NCBI GenBank assembly: GCA_034437755.1
Contig: DAOTTV010000187.1
Location: forward strand, 7,304 to 71,303
Source of the DNA: JAUZRW01 sp034437755
GTDB lineage: Bacteria > Chloroflexota > Anaerolineae > Aggregatilineales > Phototrophicaceae
Direction of reading: 5' to 3'
DNA: 64,000 nucleotides
Under the pieces are notes generated by a model. It was not told where the DNA came from. It saw nothing but the letters and a program-made list of their open reading frames with translations, and made no database searches. Position numbers and translations under genes: made by a program. Positions 43,230-52,904 of the stretch are shown piece by piece. Position 1 is the first letter of the stretch. The number at the start of each line of letters is the position of its first letter.

Positions 43230-45923
43230 ATGAAACAAATGACCAGCGCAGAAGTGCGCGAGGCTTTTCTCGGTTATTTTGAGAAGCAACATCATCAGCG
43301 GGTGGCATCATCGGCGCTCGTGCCGGGCAATGACCCGACCTTGCTCTTTACGAATGCGGGCATGGTGCAATTCAAGGATGTGTTTTTGGGCACGGATAAG
43401 CGTGATTATGACCGCGCGACGACAGCCCAGAAGTGCTTGCGGATCGCGGGGAAGCACAACGACCTTGAAGAAGTCGGGCCGTCGGCGAGCCACCACACCT
43501 TTTTCGAGATGCTGGGCAATTTCAGCTTTGGCGATTACTTCAAACTAGGGGCGATGCGCTTCGCGTGGGGGTTGCTGACCGACGTTTTCGGCTTGCCGGC
43601 TGATCGTCTGGCGGTGACCATCTACGAGAAGGACGACGAGAGCTTCGACTTGTGGACGAAAGAAGTCGGCGTGCCGGCGAAGCGGGTGGCGCGCCTAGGG
43701 CCTGAGGATAACTTCTGGCAGATGGCAGAGACCGGCCCTTGCGGCCCCAGTAGCGAAATCCACTGGGATACACAACCCGAACGGGGCGAGGATGACATCA
43801 TCCCATCGCTGGAAGCTGACGACGGTCGCTTTCTCGAAATCTGGAATCTGGTCTTCATGCAGTATAACCGCCTCCAACCCGATCCCCAGCACACGGCCGA
43901 CCACGACGAACCGCTAGCGGCAACGGGTGTCGATACTGGCATGGGTCTCGAACGGATGGTGAGCGTGATACAAGGCGCGAGCGCCAATTATGAGACCGAT
44001 CTCTTCATGCCGATTATCGAGGCGACACAGGCTATGACCGGCGATAGCGATGCCGAGCGCGACGCGAATATTGTGCCCTATCGCGTGATTGCCGACCACA
44101 TGCGGGCGGCAGTGTTCTTGATTAACGACGGCGTTCTTCCGGGGGCGAAGGGACGCGACTCCATTTGTCGTCTGGTGATCCGGCGGGCAGCACGCTTCGG
44201 CGCGAAGCTGGGCTTCACCGAGCCATTTTTAGGCGATGTCGTGCAAGCTGTGATCGACGTGATGGGCGTTCACTATACAGAATTGGTCGAGAAAGCCGAG
44301 AGCATCAAGCGCACGATCACCAAAGAAGAAGAACGCTTCGGGCGGACGATGCAAGCTGGCTTGAACGAGCTAGAAGTGATGCTAGACGACCTGCCTGACG
44401 GTGGCGAAATCTCCGGCGAGCAAGCCTTCTATCTCAAATCGACGCTTGGTCTGCCGATTCAGGTGACGAAGGACATTGCCGACGAACGCGGTTACAGCGT
44501 CGATATGGCAGGCTATCAAAAGGCGGAAGAAGAACATGCGCGCGTCAGTGGTGGCGGCAAAGCTATGGGCGAGATCGATCGCGCTGAAGCATACCAACAC
44601 CTGCTCGACGACTTGAAGCAGAACGATCGCCTGTTGGGGGATGGTGTCGAGTATAACCCGTACACGACGCACGACACCACTGCTACAGTTATCGCGCTCC
44701 TGCAAGATGGTAATCCGGTCGAGAGCGCCAACGTCGGCGATCAAGTCGAAATTGTGCTGAGCAACACGCATTTCTACGTCGAGTCCGGCGGTCAAGTCAG
44801 CGATACGGGCACGATCAACGGCGCAGGCTGGACAGTCGAAGTCGAGCGCATGAAGCAACCAGTCAACGGCTTGATTATTCATGTGGGCGAACTGGTCGAA
44901 GGACAGCCCAGCGTCGGCGATGAAGTGACCGCCACCGTCGATCGCACGCGGCGCGCGGCTATCATGCGTAATCATACGGGCACGCATCTACTACACGCCG
45001 CCTTACGCAACACACTAGGCGAACACGTCCAGCAACGCGGGTCACTGGTCGCGCCGGATCGCCTGCGCTTCGATTTTGCACATAACGAGAAAGTCAGCGA
45101 TGAGCAACTCGCACACATTGAGCAAGAGGTGAATGACATCATTCTACACAATTACGCCGTCAGTAGCGCGGTTAAATCGCTGGACGATGCTAAAGCCGAA
45201 GGCGCGATGGCGCTCTTCGGCGAGAAGTACGGCGATACCGTGCGTACAATCAGCATTGGTGCGGGGGAGGATCGCTATAGTTACGAATTGTGCGGCGGCA
45301 CGCATCTGGACGAAACAGCAGAGATCGGCGCATTTGTCTTCACCAATGAGACCAGCGTCAGCGCTGGCGTGCGACGGGTAGAAGCTCTGACCGGACGCGA
45401 AGCTATCCGCCACATTCAAGCAAAGATGGAACAGCTGGACATGATCGCTCAACAATTAGGGACAACGCCCGATCAAGTCGGGCAACGCCTGCAACAACTA
45501 CAAGATGACCTGAGCGCATCACGCAAGCAGATTCAGGAACTCCAGCGCAAGTTGGCGAAGTATAATTTCGATGAGATGGTCGCTGACTTAGAAGACATCA
45601 ACGGTAAACGCGCCCTGATCGCCCAGCTTGATGACACGCCCAACGAAACCCTGCGCGAGATGGCGGACTGGTTCCGGCAGAAGGTGAAAGAGAACGGCGT
45701 GATGGTACTCGGCAGTGATGTCAACGGCAAGCCGATGCTGGTCGTCTCCTTGACGGATGATCTGGTGAGAGCCGGTATGAAAGCCGGCGATCTGATCAAG
45801 CCAATTGCCAAAGTCGTAGGCGGGGGTGGCGGGGGTCGCCCGAACATGGCGCAAGCCGGCGGGTCTGATAGTAGCAAGCTCGCCGATGCGCTCGACAAAG
45901 CACGGACGTTGCTGGCAGAATAG
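43230..45923 (+). CDS. alaS: Alanyl-tRNA synthetase
   Basis: An 897-residue class II synthetase with all AlaRS parts. The catalytic core carries FLGYFEKQHHQRVASSALVP, GKHNDLEEVGPSASHHTFF and NLVFMQYNR. The editing domain has the zinc ligands HTGTH (about residue 580) and CGGTH (about residue 688). The C-terminal C-Ala region includes a coiled-coil (about 735-775) and the Gly-rich VVGGGGGGRPNMAQAGG motif. It charges and proof-reads tRNA-Ala. Alanine tailing by RqcH (encoded at 60.8-62.6 kb) would draw on its product. The start ATG follows AAGGACAACGCGAC. Confidence 0.95.
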   Translation: MKQMTSAEVREAFLGYFEKQHHQRVASSALVPGNDPTLLFTNAGMVQFKDVFLGTDKRDYDRATTAQKCLRIAGKHNDLEEVGPSASHHTFFEMLGNFSFGDYFKLGAMRFAWGLLTDVFGLPADRLAVTIYEKDDESFDLWTKEVGVPAKRVARLGPEDNFWQMAETGPCGPSSEIHWDTQPERGEDDIIPSLEADDGRFLEIWNLVFMQYNRLQPDPQHTADHDEPLAATGVDTGMGLERMVSVIQGASANYETDLFMPIIEATQAMTGDSDAERDANIVPYRVIADHMRAAVFLINDGVLPGAKGRDSICRLVIRRAARFGAKLGFTEPFLGDVVQAVIDVMGVHYTELVEKAESIKRTITKEEERFGRTMQAGLNELEVMLDDLPDGGEISGEQAFYLKSTLGLPIQVTKDIADERGYSVDMAGYQKAEEEHARVSGGGKAMGEIDRAEAYQHLLDDLKQNDRLLGDGVEYNPYTTHDTTATVIALLQDGNPVESANVGDQVEIVLSNTHFYVESGGQVSDTGTINGAGWTVEVERMKQPVNGLIIHVGELVEGQPSVGDEVTATVDRTRRAAIMRNHTGTHLLHAALRNTLGEHVQQRGSLVAPDRLRFDFAHNEKVSDEQLAHIEQEVNDIILHNYAVSSAVKSLDDAKAEGAMALFGEKYGDTVRTISIGAGEDRYSYELCGGTHLDETAEIGAFVFTNETSVSAGVRRVEALTGREAIRHIQAKMEQLDMIAQQLGTTPDQVGQRLQQLQDDLSASRKQIQELQRKLAKYNFDEMVADLEDINGKRALIAQLDDTPNETLREMADWFRQKVKENGVMVLGSDVNGKPMLVVSLTDDLVRAGMKAGDLIKPIAKVVGGGGGGRPNMAQAGGSDSSKLADALDKARTLLAE

Positions 45924-46027
45924 ACGGCGGGTAAGAGATAGAGCAGAGATACAGATACCACTTGTAGGCATTGTATGCAGGGGCGGCGATCGGTTGTCCC
46001 TGCGGGCTAGATAGCGATGACACCATC

Positions 46028-47587
46028 ATGACTGTAACGCACAAACGCCCCGAATACATCCAGATCGAAGCGCATGAAGATGTACCATCGGTGCGCGATC
46101 GTCTCTCGTTCATTCGAGGACAGCGCGTGCTGATGATCTGGCCGGAAGAAGGCACAGCCCTCACACGTAAGCTCGATCTGGTGCTGGTACAGCGCGAAGC
46201 ACGCCGTCGGGCGGTCCAACTAGCAATCGTGACGCACGATCCACAGGTGATCGACCATGCTCGCGATTTGAATATCAGCACCTTCGAGACGATCGGCGCC
46301 AGCGAGCGCACCCGCTGGAAGCGGGGACGCACCCGCGCCTTTTTACCGCGCCATCACAAGCCCGAAGATAACCCCGATCCCGAAGAATTGATGCCAATCG
46401 CCAGTCGGGTACGATCATCGCGCAAGGGCATGTCGCGGGCATGGCAACTGACGATGAAAATGCTAGCGCTTGGTGCGCTAGGCGGGGTAATAGTCGCCTT
46501 TGTGTTCGTCCTCTTGCCATCGGCGACGGTTTATGTGCGCGTGGAACAGCAGATGATCGCCGTCGATACACAGATCATTGCTGATCCAACGGCGTTGGAT
46601 GTCGATGTTGAGAACGGCGTGATCCCGGCAACGGTGTTACAAGCCCCCGTGCAAACCGTCCAACAGATCCAGACGACAGGCATCCAACAGACACAAGATA
46701 ATCGCGCGGTGGGGGTCGTCAACATCACTAACACCACGACACAGCGCATCAACGTCCCGATTGGCACGCAGGTTAGCACAGCGAATGGCATCATGTTCGC
46801 GACCACCGTCAATGAGAGCATCCCGGCGGGGGCTGAGCGCGAGATCGCCATCGAGGCCCTGCCCGCCTACTCTGGCACGGTCGGCAACGTCGCTGAAGGT
46901 AGGATTAATACCATCATCGGTGACCTGCGCGACGACCTGCGCGTGATTAACCGCCGCTCGACCATCGGCGGCGCACAGCGCACAGAACGTTTCGTCACTG
47001 AAGACGATCGCGAACGACTGTTGCTGATGGTGCGTGGACAATTACAATCACTGGCATACTCTGCCATGGAGAGCCAGATTTTAGACGAGCAGGTGATCGT
47101 CATTGAGAGCATCAACATCCCTGCCAGTGGTATCCGCAACGATTGGATTGATTACAGCCACGATGTCGGCGACCAGACCGACGTGCTATCGCTCTCGATG
47201 CGTGCTGTAGTCGAGGGACTCGCGCTGGATAATCGCGTCGCCCAGCAGATCGTCTTTGCACGCCTCTCTGCACAGAAACCCGCCGATCTCGTCCTACAAA
47301 CTGAGACATTCGCTTACCAGCGCGGACAAGTCATTCCATCAGCGGATGTGATCCAACTGCAAGCGAGCGGGAGCGGGATAGCGGTCGCACGGGTTGACGA
47401 AGAAGATTTGCAACGAGCGCTACGGGGGTTATCCGTCGGCGAGGGACGGGCGCTCATTCGCCAGCAGGTCAATCTCGCAGAAGGGCATGAACCGCAGATC
47501 ACGGTTACGCCCAGCTGGTTGGGGCGTTTACCTGTGTTGCCCTTTCGTATTCAGCTACAGATTGAAACTGGAGACGCAGACTCATGA
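46028..47587 (+). CDS. Membrane protein with C-terminal baseplate J-like region
   Basis: A 519-residue protein from ATG 46028; the frame runs back to 45971 without a better start. Residues 1-90 form a predicted alpha/beta cytosolic domain (VRDRLSFIRGQRVLMIWPEE, QLAIVTHDPQVIDHARDL). One TM helix follows (about 145-165), then about 350 extracytoplasmic residues resembling the baseplate J/gp47 family (VPIGTQVSTANGIMFATT, IPAGAEREIAIEALPAYSGT, NVAEGRINTI). No other phage or injection-system gene is near. ruvX begins inside its last codons, and mltG follows, so an envelope role is more likely than a phage one. The function is unknown. Confidence 0.7.
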   Translation: MTVTHKRPEYIQIEAHEDVPSVRDRLSFIRGQRVLMIWPEEGTALTRKLDLVLVQREARRRAVQLAIVTHDPQVIDHARDLNISTFETIGASERTRWKRGRTRAFLPRHHKPEDNPDPEELMPIASRVRSSRKGMSRAWQLTMKMLALGALGGVIVAFVFVLLPSATVYVRVEQQMIAVDTQIIADPTALDVDVENGVIPATVLQAPVQTVQQIQTTGIQQTQDNRAVGVVNITNTTTQRINVPIGTQVSTANGIMFATTVNESIPAGAEREIAIEALPAYSGTVGNVAEGRINTIIGDLRDDLRVINRRSTIGGAQRTERFVTEDDRERLLLMVRGQLQSLAYSAMESQILDEQVIVIESINIPASGIRNDWIDYSHDVGDQTDVLSLSMRAVVEGLALDNRVAQQIVFARLSAQKPADLVLQTETFAYQRGQVIPSADVIQLQASGSGIAVARVDEEDLQRALRGLSVGEGRALIRQQVNLAEGHEPQITVTPSWLGRLPVLPFRIQLQIETGDADS

Positions 47588-48027
47588 TAGGAAAAATACT
47601 GGGTATCGATCACGGTATCCAGCGCATCGGCGTGGCTGTCAGCGATGCACTCGGCATCTCAGCGCGTGAATTGCGTGTTATCGAGCGTCAGTCTAAGCGC
47701 GAGGACTTCGCCCTGTTGAACCAGATTGCCACACAGGAGACCGTCGTCGCGATTGTCGTCGGCATCCCGCACAACGACGCACCAGCAGGCGTACATACCC
47801 AAGCCGATACCGTTCGCCTGTGGATTGAGCGTTTCAGCGCGACGACTGACTTGCCGATTATCGAATGGGATGAGCAACTAACGAGCGAAGATGCCAAAAT
47901 CATGAGCAAGCAACAGGGGCGCGCAGTCGATGATCCGATCGACGATTTGGCGGCACGCATCATCTTGCAGAGTTACATCAACGCTGTACATGACGGTTTA
48001 GCAACGCCGCCCGATGCCAAGACCTGA
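47584..48027 (+). CDS. ruvX: RuvX/YqgF-family nuclease (pre-16S rRNA processing)
   Basis: A 147-residue RNase H-fold protein: strand 1 motif ILGIDHGIQRIGVAVSD contains the first catalytic Asp, then VGIPHNDAPAGV, and the later WDEQLTSEDA and DDLAARIILQSYI supply the remaining acidic residues. YqgF matures 16S rRNA ends and was first proposed as a Holliday-junction resolvase. It overlaps the baseplate-J-like gene by 4 nt and precedes mltG, an association seen in many bacteria. Confidence 0.9.
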   Translation: MIGKILGIDHGIQRIGVAVSDALGISARELRVIERQSKREDFALLNQIATQETVVAIVVGIPHNDAPAGVHTQADTVRLWIERFSATTDLPIIEWDEQLTSEDAKIMSKQQGRAVDDPIDDLAARIILQSYINAVHDGLATPPDAKT

Positions 48028-48115
48028 TGATGATCGATTTGCCTGTATAATGACACATACACGGGCACAAGCATATCTTGCCCACAATTGACGCATAATA
48101 CATGGAGAAGAGGCT

Positions 48116-49216
48116 GTGCGTGTTCTAAAATTTTTGTTCGCTGTTGGCGGATTAGCGATCGCTTTCGGGGGCGTTGTCTTCGCCTTCTTGTTGATTGTGT
48201 CCGGCGGGAATGTACGGGAATACGTGCGCGAGTCATACACGCGCATCATGCTGGCATCGCGCCGCGAAGAGCTGGATCAACCAGCAGGCACGGATGATAC
48301 CGCGCTGATGTTCCTGATCGAAAGCGGCGATACCCCGCGCACGATTGCGCGTAATCTACATGATAACGGTCTCATCATCGAAGAAGAGCTATTCATCGAT
48401 TATGTGATCGCTGAAAATATCGACCGTCGCCTCGAAGCAGGCGCGTACTTCCTCAACCAAACGCAAACAATCCCCGAAATCGCGCATCAACTGACCGACT
48501 CGCGCAATAGTAGCATCTTGTTCCGCGTGATCGAGGGCTGGCGACTGGAAGAAATCGCCATCAGCATCGATAGCAATCCACGCTTTCAGTTCACCGGTGA
48601 GGACTTTTTAGACGTGACGCAGACCGGCAATCAGATTGATCCGGTCATCGCTGAGAGCCTCGGCATACCAGCAGGTGCGACGCTAGAGGGCTTCATGTAT
48701 CCCGACATTTACCAGTTACCGCCGAACATCACAGCGGTTGACCTGCGCGATACGCTGTTAGAGCGCTTCATGACACAGGTTGACGCGCAAATGATCCGTG
48801 ACGCGCGCGATGCTGGCTTCACCATGCGCGATGTTGTCACGCTGGCATCCATTGTCGAGCGTGAGGCGGTATGGGACGACGAAAACGACCGCATTGCCAG
48901 CGTCTATCGCAATCGCCTTGATACGGGCATGCGCCTTGATGCTGACCCGACCGTCCAGTATGCTCTGAACGACACACGCGGATCATGGTGGGGACGCATC
49001 ACGCAGGCGGATTATGGCGGCGTACAATCGCCTTATAACACCTATCTCAACTTCGGTTTGCCGCCCTCACCGATCGCCAACCCCAATATCGAATCAATCC
49101 GCGCCGTGATCTATCCGGAGAATACGGCGTATCTCTTCTTCCGTGCGATGTGTGATGGCTCGAACTATCACAATTTTGCCGAGACTTACGAGGAACATCT
49201 CGCCAATGGATGCTGA
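48116..49216 (+). CDS. mltG: Endolytic murein transglycosylase MltG
   Basis: A 366-residue membrane-anchored protein starting at GTG 48116 (GAGAAGAGG upstream): one TM helix (about 5-27), a LysM-like segment (IESGDTPRTIARNLHDNGLI) and the YceG catalytic domain. Catalytic Glu is in TLASIVEREAV, with NRLDTGMRLDADPTVQYAL and SPYNTYLNFGLPPSPIANP as family signatures. MltG cuts nascent glycan strands and sets their length, working with SEDS/PBP synthases such as the rodA-like gene here. A lipoprotein gene overlaps its end. Confidence 0.93.
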   Translation: MRVLKFLFAVGGLAIAFGGVVFAFLLIVSGGNVREYVRESYTRIMLASRREELDQPAGTDDTALMFLIESGDTPRTIARNLHDNGLIIEEELFIDYVIAENIDRRLEAGAYFLNQTQTIPEIAHQLTDSRNSSILFRVIEGWRLEEIAISIDSNPRFQFTGEDFLDVTQTGNQIDPVIAESLGIPAGATLEGFMYPDIYQLPPNITAVDLRDTLLERFMTQVDAQMIRDARDAGFTMRDVVTLASIVEREAVWDDENDRIASVYRNRLDTGMRLDADPTVQYALNDTRGSWWGRITQADYGGVQSPYNTYLNFGLPPSPIANPNIESIRAVIYPENTAYLFFRAMCDGSNYHNFAETYEEHLANGC

Positions 49217-50039
49217 GGTACAGCCGCGCCGATTGTATCTATACGTCGTGTGGGGTGTCTTGCTGGTTCTACTGACGGGATGCGCGCTCATTCGCACGCC
49301 GCCCGTCATCAAGATCGCGCTCGTGGCTCCGTTCGAGGGACGCTACCGTGCGATTGGTTACGACGCGCTATATGCGGCACAGCTTGCCCTGCGCGATAGC
49401 GGGACAACGCATATCTTCCTGACAGCGATCGACGATGGCGGGCGCGTCGATCGCGCAGTCCAGCGCGCACAAGCCATCCAGCAAGATGACAGCATCGCGC
49501 TGGTGCTGGCATCGGGCATGTTCGCCGCACACCCGACGACACAACGCGCCTACGGTGACGTGCCGGTGATCGTCATCGGGCACTGGCACACGCGCCCGAC
49601 CCGACCGAACGTGTATCTGCTAACCCACCCGACCATTGACGACGCGATTACATTCCGCGAGGATGACATTCTCGCGCTCGATCCAGGCGCTCGCACACCG
49701 ATCGTCGGCAGTGAGCTGCTCGCGCTCCCACAAGTCCCCGATCTCTACGATGACCTGAGCGCGATCACCGTCATCAGCAGTGGCAGTCCAGCGACAGACG
49801 CGTTTCGTCAGCGATATATGGAGAGCGATATTTTCGTGCCAGAGCCAACGATCACGACGACGCTCGCCTATGATGCGATGACGCTGGCAATCGACAGCCT
49901 TCAGCGCGCTGTGCCGGTGGGTGATCTAACGCATGAGGGCTTGAACGGCACGACGCGCTTCGAGGATGGCTACTGGGTAAACGCACCACTCAACCGCTAC
50001 GCTTACGTATCTGACACGCTCGATTTACTCGTGCCCTGA
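49206..50039 (+). CDS. Lipoprotein with type 1 periplasmic-binding fold (branched-chain amino acid type)
   Basis: A 277-residue protein from ATG 49206, overlapping the mltG stop by 11 nt. It has a lipobox LLTGC (Cys about residue 25), so it is a lipoprotein. The mature part starts IKIALVAPFEGRYRAIGYDA, typical of LivJ-like binding proteins, then LVLASGMFAAHPTTQRAY and TTTLAYDAMTLAIDSL. It is shorter than usual LivJ (about 370 residues): the second lobe is abridged. It may bind a ligand without transport. Its 3' end overlaps the convergent phosphorylase gene by 37 nt. Confidence 0.75.
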   Translation: MDAEVQPRRLYLYVVWGVLLVLLTGCALIRTPPVIKIALVAPFEGRYRAIGYDALYAAQLALRDSGTTHIFLTAIDDGGRVDRAVQRAQAIQQDDSIALVLASGMFAAHPTTQRAYGDVPVIVIGHWHTRPTRPNVYLLTHPTIDDAITFREDDILALDPGARTPIVGSELLALPQVPDLYDDLSAITVISSGSPATDAFRQRYMESDIFVPEPTITTTLAYDAMTLAIDSLQRAVPVGDLTHEGLNGTTRFEDGYWVNAPLNRYAYVSDTLDLLVP

Positions 50040-51361
50040 TGCGTCCGGCTATCGATCACGCCGTAGAAATGCGGTAAGGGATCGACGCTGGCATCGCTAT
50101 AGTGGATGGCAGTCTGCAAATAATCGCGGGCTGTTTCAGCCGAGGTCTCATCATTTGCGTGGATGCGGGCGACAAGATCGCCCTGCACGACTTGATCACC
50201 GACGGTGACGAAAACTTCAACACCAACCGCCGGATCGACCGCATCACCTTTCTTAGCACGCCCTGCGCCTAATGCTAGCGCCGCCCGTGCGACGTGATCC
50301 GCGCTGACAGTCTCGAGATAGCCGGCCTGTGGTGCAAGGACAGCCTGCTGAAGTGTCGCCTGTGGCAGTTGGGCGGGATCATCGACCATCTGCACATCCC
50401 CCCCTTGATTGACGACCATCTCGCGGAAGCGATCGAAAGCCGCGCCCGCGTCTAGCTTGCGTTGGAGCAGAGCGCGGTTCTCGGCGCTGTGCGTCCAGCG
50501 ATCGCCACGCCCGGCGAGTTGCAACATATAATCGGCTACCTGCAAACAATGTTCGACCACATCCGATGCGCCGCCGCCACGCAACACATCAATCGCTTCG
50601 CGCACTTCGAGCGCGTTACCCACCGTTTGCCCCAGCGGTTGATTCATATCCGACAGGAGCGCGACTACATCTCGTCCCGCATCAATGCCAATCTTGACCA
50701 TCTCCTGCGCCAGCGTGCGCGCCTCATCGACCGTCGCCATGAATGCGCCCACACCACACTTCACGTCGAGGACGATGCCATTTGCCCCGCCTGCCAGCTT
50801 TTTACTCATGATACTGCTGGCGATCAGAGGCAAGCTGGGGACAGTGGCGGTCACATCGCGCAGGGCGTAGAGCTTGCCATCAGCGGGGGCGAGTTCGCCC
50901 GTCTGCCCGGCGAGGATCAAGCCGTGTTCGTGCGCCATCCGATGAAAATCATCATCGCTGTAATCGACACGAAAACCGGCAATCGACTCCAGCTTATCGA
51001 GCGTCCCGCCTGAGAAGCCCAGACCGCGCCCGCTCATTTTGGCGATTTTAACGCCACACGCCGCTACCAGCGGCAACACGATCAGTGTCGTTTTATCGCC
51101 GACCCCGCCAGATGAGTGCTTATCCACGATGTAAGCCGCGATGTCGCTCAAGTCCATCATCTCGCCCGAGCGCGCCATCGCCAGCGTCAGAGCCGATGTC
51201 TCGGCGCGAGTCATGCCGGTGAAGTAAATCGCCATCATCAACGCCGCCGCTTGATAATCTGGCACGTTGCCTTGCGTGTATTCTCTAATGAACCACTCAA
51301 TTTCATCTGACGATAGGGCTTGCTTATCGCGTTTTTTCTCAATAATATCAACTGCACGCAT
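50003..51361 (-). CDS. Pyrimidine-nucleoside (thymidine) phosphorylase
   Basis: A 452-residue enzyme of the NP-II family. The phosphate/thymidine site is at 81-91 (KHSSGGVGDKT), the glycine hinge is MSGRGLGFSGGTLDKLES, and MSKKLAGGANGIVLDVKCG follows. The C-terminal biotinyl-like domain is present. It splits thymidine, deoxyuridine or uridine into base and sugar-1-phosphate. The sequence does not decide between DeoA and Pdp specificity. Divergent from the ICMT-like gene by only 30 bp, so the promoters must overlap. Confidence 0.9.
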   Translation of the reverse strand: MRAVDIIEKKRDKQALSSDEIEWFIREYTQGNVPDYQAAALMMAIYFTGMTRAETSALTLAMARSGEMMDLSDIAAYIVDKHSSGGVGDKTTLIVLPLVAACGVKIAKMSGRGLGFSGGTLDKLESIAGFRVDYSDDDFHRMAHEHGLILAGQTGELAPADGKLYALRDVTATVPSLPLIASSIMSKKLAGGANGIVLDVKCGVGAFMATVDEARTLAQEMVKIGIDAGRDVVALLSDMNQPLGQTVGNALEVREAIDVLRGGGASDVVEHCLQVADYMLQLAGRGDRWTHSAENRALLQRKLDAGAAFDRFREMVVNQGGDVQMVDDPAQLPQATLQQAVLAPQAGYLETVSADHVARAALALGAGRAKKGDAVDPAVGVEVFVTVGDQVVQGDLVARIHANDETSAETARDYLQTAIHYSDASVDPLPHFYGVIDSRTHQGTSKSSVSDT

Positions 51362-51391
51362 CGGGTACTCCTAGCCGAAAGTTCGTAATGT

Positions 51392-52003
51392 ATGGTTACT
51401 ATAATCGTTTGGATGTTTCTTTTCGCTATTGTCCATAGTGTAACAGCAGATGGGCGAATCAAGCAGGCTTTCAGCCAGACATTCGGCGAGCGCGTCTATT
51501 ACGGTTGGTATCGGCTACTTTACAATGTTTTGTCTGTGCTCATGCTCATGCCAATTGTCGTATCCTTATTGCGCCTCGATGGCATCATCTGGCAGACGAC
51601 GGGAGGGATCGCGTGGGGGTTACGCGCGATACAGGGCATCGGTCTCGTTGGTGCAATCGTCGCGCTCTTACAGATTGACTGGGCACGCTTTGCCGGACTG
51701 AAGCAGGTCATCGCATGGAGTCGGGGTGATCCCTTGCCCTTGCCGACAGAACCCCTACAGATCAAAGGCATGTATCGCTATGTGCGACACCCGCTCTATT
51801 TCTTCTCTCTGTTAGTCTTGTGGTTCACACCGACGATGACAACCGGCGGCGTACTCTTTGCGATCACAGCGACGCTATATTTCGTGATTGGCTCGCGCAT
51901 CGAAGAGATGCGGATGGTCAACGCCTTTGGTCAGGAGTACGAACGCTATCAAGAGACGGTCGCATGGTTGATCCCATTCGCTAAATTCACTAGAAATTCA
52001 TAG
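51392..52003 (+). CDS. Isoprenylcysteine carboxyl methyltransferase-like membrane protein
   Basis: A 203-residue protein with about five TM helices. The C-terminal part carries the ICMT/PEMT signature: MYRYVRHPLYFFSLLVLW followed, one helix later, by GSRIEEMRMVNAFGQEYERY, which bind S-adenosylmethionine. Bacterial relatives (also NnrU-like) have varied or unknown acceptors such as lipids or small phenols. It is the first gene after the divergent phosphorylase and 80 bp before the DsbA-like gene. Confidence 0.82.
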   Translation: MVTIIVWMFLFAIVHSVTADGRIKQAFSQTFGERVYYGWYRLLYNVLSVLMLMPIVVSLLRLDGIIWQTTGGIAWGLRAIQGIGLVGAIVALLQIDWARFAGLKQVIAWSRGDPLPLPTEPLQIKGMYRYVRHPLYFFSLLVLWFTPTMTTGGVLFAITATLYFVIGSRIEEMRMVNAFGQEYERYQETVAWLIPFAKFTRNS

Positions 52004-52083
52004 CGTCGCGCAAGATGTTTTTAATATATTGCACGTAAAACACATACTAAAGTCGATTTCAATCGTATTGAGGAAGGTTTGTT

Positions 52084-52776
52084 GTGACAAACAAAGTCAA
52101 AAACGAAGAGGCACAAAAGCGCCAACAATTGCTGATTCTGGGTGGGATTGCCCTCGCGGTTGTGGCGATTGTCGGTGTAATTATCGCTCTGCAATTCGGC
52201 GGTACGAACCTCAGCGGGGATTATGCTGGCATCGCGCAAGAACGACTCGAAGATGGCGGTTTCGCCCTTGGTGATCCTGACGCACCGATCACGATCGTCG
52301 CCTTTGAGGATTTTCTCTGCTCGTACTGCCAGACATATCAGCAAATCGTGAAAGAATTCATTGATGAGCATGTCCGCACTGGTGAAGCCCGCTTCGAGTT
52401 CCGCATGTTGCCGATCAGTCAACAGTCGAGCTTCGTTTTTGGCATGGTGGAATGTGCCGAGATTCTCGAACCCGGGAGCTTCTGGCAAGCACACGATATG
52501 ATGTTCAACATCACCAGCACGACGGGCTTCGACACACAAACGGGACGCGATTTCACCTCTGATCTCGGTATTCCGTATGGCGAAATGCTGGATTGCGTGC
52601 GGGATGATGCCGATCAGTATCGCACCGATCAACAACTCGCCAGCCAATATCGTGAACGAATCACGGGTACGCCGTCTGTTGTGTGGCGTGATGCCGACGG
52701 TAACATCCGCCTTGACGGTATCTCACGCCAGCCGAATAACGCTCAGCTATCGTCACTGGTGGAAGCCAACCAGTAA
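52084..52776 (+). CDS. Membrane-anchored DsbA-family thiol-disulfide protein
   Basis: A 230-residue protein from GTG 52084 with AGGAAGG 7 nt upstream. It has a signal anchor (about 14-36) followed by a DsbA/thioredoxin_4 domain: ITIVAFEDFLCSYCQTYQQ holds the CxxC active site (Cys-Ser-Tyr-Cys). The cis-Pro segment GTPSVV lies near the C-terminus. It likely forms or shuffles disulfides in secreted proteins or acts as a thiol reductase outside the membrane. A terminator hairpin follows, so it is transcribed as its own unit or with the upstream ICMT-like gene. Confidence 0.88.
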   Translation: MTNKVKNEEAQKRQQLLILGGIALAVVAIVGVIIALQFGGTNLSGDYAGIAQERLEDGGFALGDPDAPITIVAFEDFLCSYCQTYQQIVKEFIDEHVRTGEARFEFRMLPISQQSSFVFGMVECAEILEPGSFWQAHDMMFNITSTTGFDTQTGRDFTSDLGIPYGEMLDCVRDDADQYRTDQQLASQYRERITGTPSVVWRDADGNIRLDGISRQPNNAQLSSLVEANQ

Positions 52777-52806
52777 CGCCCGCCCGACAATAAAACGAGT
52801 CACCGG

Positions 52807-52833
52807 ACACGCCCCAGTAATCGGGGCGTGTTT
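52807..52833 (+). terminator. Rho-independent terminator after the DsbA-like gene
   Basis: A 9-bp stem (ACACGCCCC, 52807-52815, with GGGGCGTGT, 52823-52831), a 7-nt loop, then TT and GCGTTTAT. It starts 30 bp beyond the stop codon. Confidence 0.7.
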
Positions 52834-52904
52834 GCGTTTATATTGATCGTTATCTCTGTTAAAATGCAGGCATAGCCCGTTCAACCAACGAGAGGATAAA
52901 CACC

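Noticed and set aside
44382..44987. Minus-strand ORF of 201 codons in alaS
   Set aside because: Antisense to the strongly conserved AlaRS coding sequence.
45971..46027. Upstream start for the baseplate J-like protein, and a GCAGGG...CCCTGC inverted repeat at about 45975-46001
   Set aside because: The extra 19 codons look like intergenic sequence and ATG 46028 is the better start; the inverted repeat is only 6 bp and could be chance.
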